A stretch of DNA of 7,407 nt from Acidithiobacillus sp. (GTDB taxonomy: Bacteria; Pseudomonadota; Gammaproteobacteria; Acidithiobacillales; Acidithiobacillaceae). Below, in pieces: positions 7,022 to 7,407 of the stretch (the stretch's first letter is position 1; every line of letters begins with the position of its first letter). Location of the stretch: NCBI GenBank assembly GCA_028065135.1, contig JAPTWR010000099.1:1-7407 (forward strand), read 5' to 3'. The notes beneath the pieces were generated by a model. That model saw only the letters and a list, made by a program, of their open reading frames with translations, did not search any database and was not told the origin of the DNA. The translations under genes were made by a program, and so were the position numbers.

Positions 7022-7062
7022 GAGGCTGATCTGCCCGGAAACCGCCTGGCAAACCCCCTGTT

Positions 7063-7098
7063 GCCGCTTTCGGCTCCGGGCGGGCGGAGCCGAACGGC
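7063..7098 (-). promoter_or_regulatory. Strong GC-rich hairpin in the ppc 5' leader
   Basis: TTCGGCTCCG (7069-7078) and CGGAGCCGAA (7085-7094) are perfect 10-bp inverted arms around a 6-nt loop. GCCG (7063-7066) and CGGC (7095-7098) extend the stem across a 2-nt bulge. Neither strand has a T run directly after it, so it is not a standard terminator. It would sit in the ppc mRNA leader, about 60 nt before the start codon. It could stabilise the mRNA, bind a protein as DNA, or be a dispersed genomic repeat. The palindrome is certain, the role is not. Confidence 0.6.
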
Positions 7099-7112
7099 AC
7101 GCGAGATCACTT

Positions 7113-7141
7113 TTGACGGCTGGCTTTGCATCTAACGTAAT
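7113..7141 (+). promoter_or_regulatory. Candidate promoter for hfq
   Basis: TTGACG (7113-7118, 5 of 6), a 17-bp spacer and CGTAAT (7136-7141, 4 of 6) read towards hfq. Initiation near 7148 would leave a leader of about 190 nt. Its -10 overlaps the -10 of the ppc candidate promoter on the other strand. I found no better plus-strand promoter closer to hfq. Confidence 0.4.
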
Positions 7142-7162
7142 GGCAAGTGTGCGACAGGTCAA
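7134..7162 (-). promoter_or_regulatory. Candidate promoter for ppc-maf
   Basis: On the minus strand TTGACC (7162-7157, 5 of 6), a 17-bp spacer and TACGTT (7139-7134, 3 of 6) would start transcription near 7127. That leaves a leader of about 122 nt that includes the 7063-7098 hairpin. It would also place the in-frame ATG at 7131 upstream of the transcript, which supports the GTG start at 7005. Confidence 0.4.
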
Positions 7163-7339
7163 TTCACAGTGAGGCTGGTCTCTGCAACCCTCGCCTCGAG
7201 GCCGCGTCCCGATGTCGCGCAATGCATGGTATTCGGATTGTTTTTGCGGTAGGCTGGTGGCCTCGCAGTGGAAGGAGGCCGGCAGGCTTTTTCACTACAT
7301 CTAAAAGCGCCATAAAGCGACAGTCTTAAGGAGATAAAA
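7142..7339. other. Remainder of the ppc-hfq intergenic region (leader of hfq)
   Basis: The whole ppc-hfq gap is 334 bp (7006-7339). Besides the promoters and hairpins listed separately, this part holds a perfect 10-bp palindrome GCCTCGAGGC (7193-7202) and an A-rich stretch before hfq. I see no credible open reading frame, tRNA or recognised riboswitch. The only reading frame spanning it (plus strand, 7147-7329) has no ribosome site I can recognise and no family motif. Confidence 0.45.
7259..7292 (+). promoter_or_regulatory. Possible alternative-fold element with T run in the hfq leader
   Basis: GGCCTC (7259-7264) pairs with GAGGCC (7275-7280) around a 10-nt loop. Alternatively GCCT-c-GC (7260-7266) can pair with GCAGGC (7282-7287), which is directly followed by five T (7288-7292). 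The two folds exclude each other, as in a weak attenuator. The second stem is only 6 bp with a bulge, so this is tentative. Confidence 0.3.
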
Positions 7340-7407
7340 ATGGCCGGACAACAAAAAGGACAGGTCCTTCAGGATCCTTTTCTCAATCTTTTGCGTAAAG
7401 AACATGT
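7340..7407 (+). CDS. hfq: RNA chaperone Hfq, N-terminal 22 codons only
   Basis: Hfq forms a hexameric Sm-like ring in the cytoplasm and promotes pairing of small RNAs with mRNAs. The visible residues, MAGQQKGQVLQDPFLNLLRK then EH and a cut codon, match the conserved Hfq N-terminus (KGQxLQDPFLNxLRKExV). They include Gln11, Asp12 and Phe14 of the first helix, residues equivalent to the proximal, U-binding face (E. coli Gln8 and Asp9). The N-terminus is about three residues longer than in E. coli. AGGAG ends 6 nt before the ATG, a strong ribosome site. The Sm motifs lie beyond the window. hfq here begins its own transcript opposite ppc, not directly behind miaA as in enterics. Confidence 0.93.
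   Translation, partial: MAGQQKGQVLQDPFLNLLRKEH

Noticed and set aside
6106..7023. Plus-strand open frame of 305 codons opposite ppc
   Set aside because: It runs exactly antisense to conserved PEPC sequence and carries no motif or ribosome site; treated as a shadow frame.
7006..7131. 42-residue N-terminal extension of PEPC from the ATG at 7131
   Set aside because: A near-perfect ribosome site precedes GTG at 7005. The extension is low-quality Arg/Pro/Ser sequence over a hairpin, and the candidate transcription start lies downstream of the ATG.
7193..7202. Perfect palindrome GCCTCGAGGC as an operator
   Set aside because: At 10 bp in GC-rich DNA it is expected by chance fairly often and has no clear relation to a promoter.
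1..7407. Mobile element, CRISPR array, prophage or toxin-antitoxin module
   Set aside because: No transposase, integrase, regularly spaced repeats, terminal inverted repeats, target duplications or small paired frames with ribosome sites were seen.

Overview
The window (about 58-60% G+C by eye) reads as chromosomal DNA of a Gram-negative proteobacterium. It encodes an outer-membrane efflux lipoprotein with its periplasmic adaptor, a YceF-type Maf protein, a proteobacterial-type PEP carboxylase and the start of Hfq. From general familiarity with the protein sequences I lean towards Acidithiobacillus or a close relative. No marker in the window proves that, so the genus is a low-confidence inference.

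Layout, left to right. (1) 1-2556, minus strand: a tripartite efflux operon, transcribed outer-membrane factor first (1009-2556), then membrane-fusion protein (1-965, cut by the window edge). The inner-membrane RND pump would be expected beyond the left edge. (2) 2557-2772: a divergent control region. It holds a good sigma-70-type promoter for the efflux operon, a 16-bp TetR-like palindrome over its start point, an upstream hexamer direct repeat, and a weaker promoter for the plus-strand gene. (3) 2773-3558, plus strand: a secreted, single-span membrane protein with a periplasmic TPR-like part and a glycine-rich, acidic tail, closed by a clear intrinsic terminator (3583-3608). (4) 3625-7005, minus strand: ppc followed 12 bp later by maf (yceF), apparently co-transcribed, converging on the TPR gene. 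(5) 7006-7339: a 334-bp divergent region between ppc and hfq, with overlapping candidate promoters, a strong hairpin in the ppc leader and a possible folded leader for hfq. (6) 7340-7407: the first 22 codons of hfq.

The genes serve separate jobs: envelope efflux, an unknown envelope function, anaplerotic oxaloacetate supply, nucleotide-pool clean-up and RNA chaperoning. I see no phage, transposon, CRISPR array, tRNA or rRNA. Nothing here is clearly a new biological system. The items most worth a second look are the TPR/glycine-zipper membrane protein, the likely TetR-family operator, and the ppc-hfq intergenic region.
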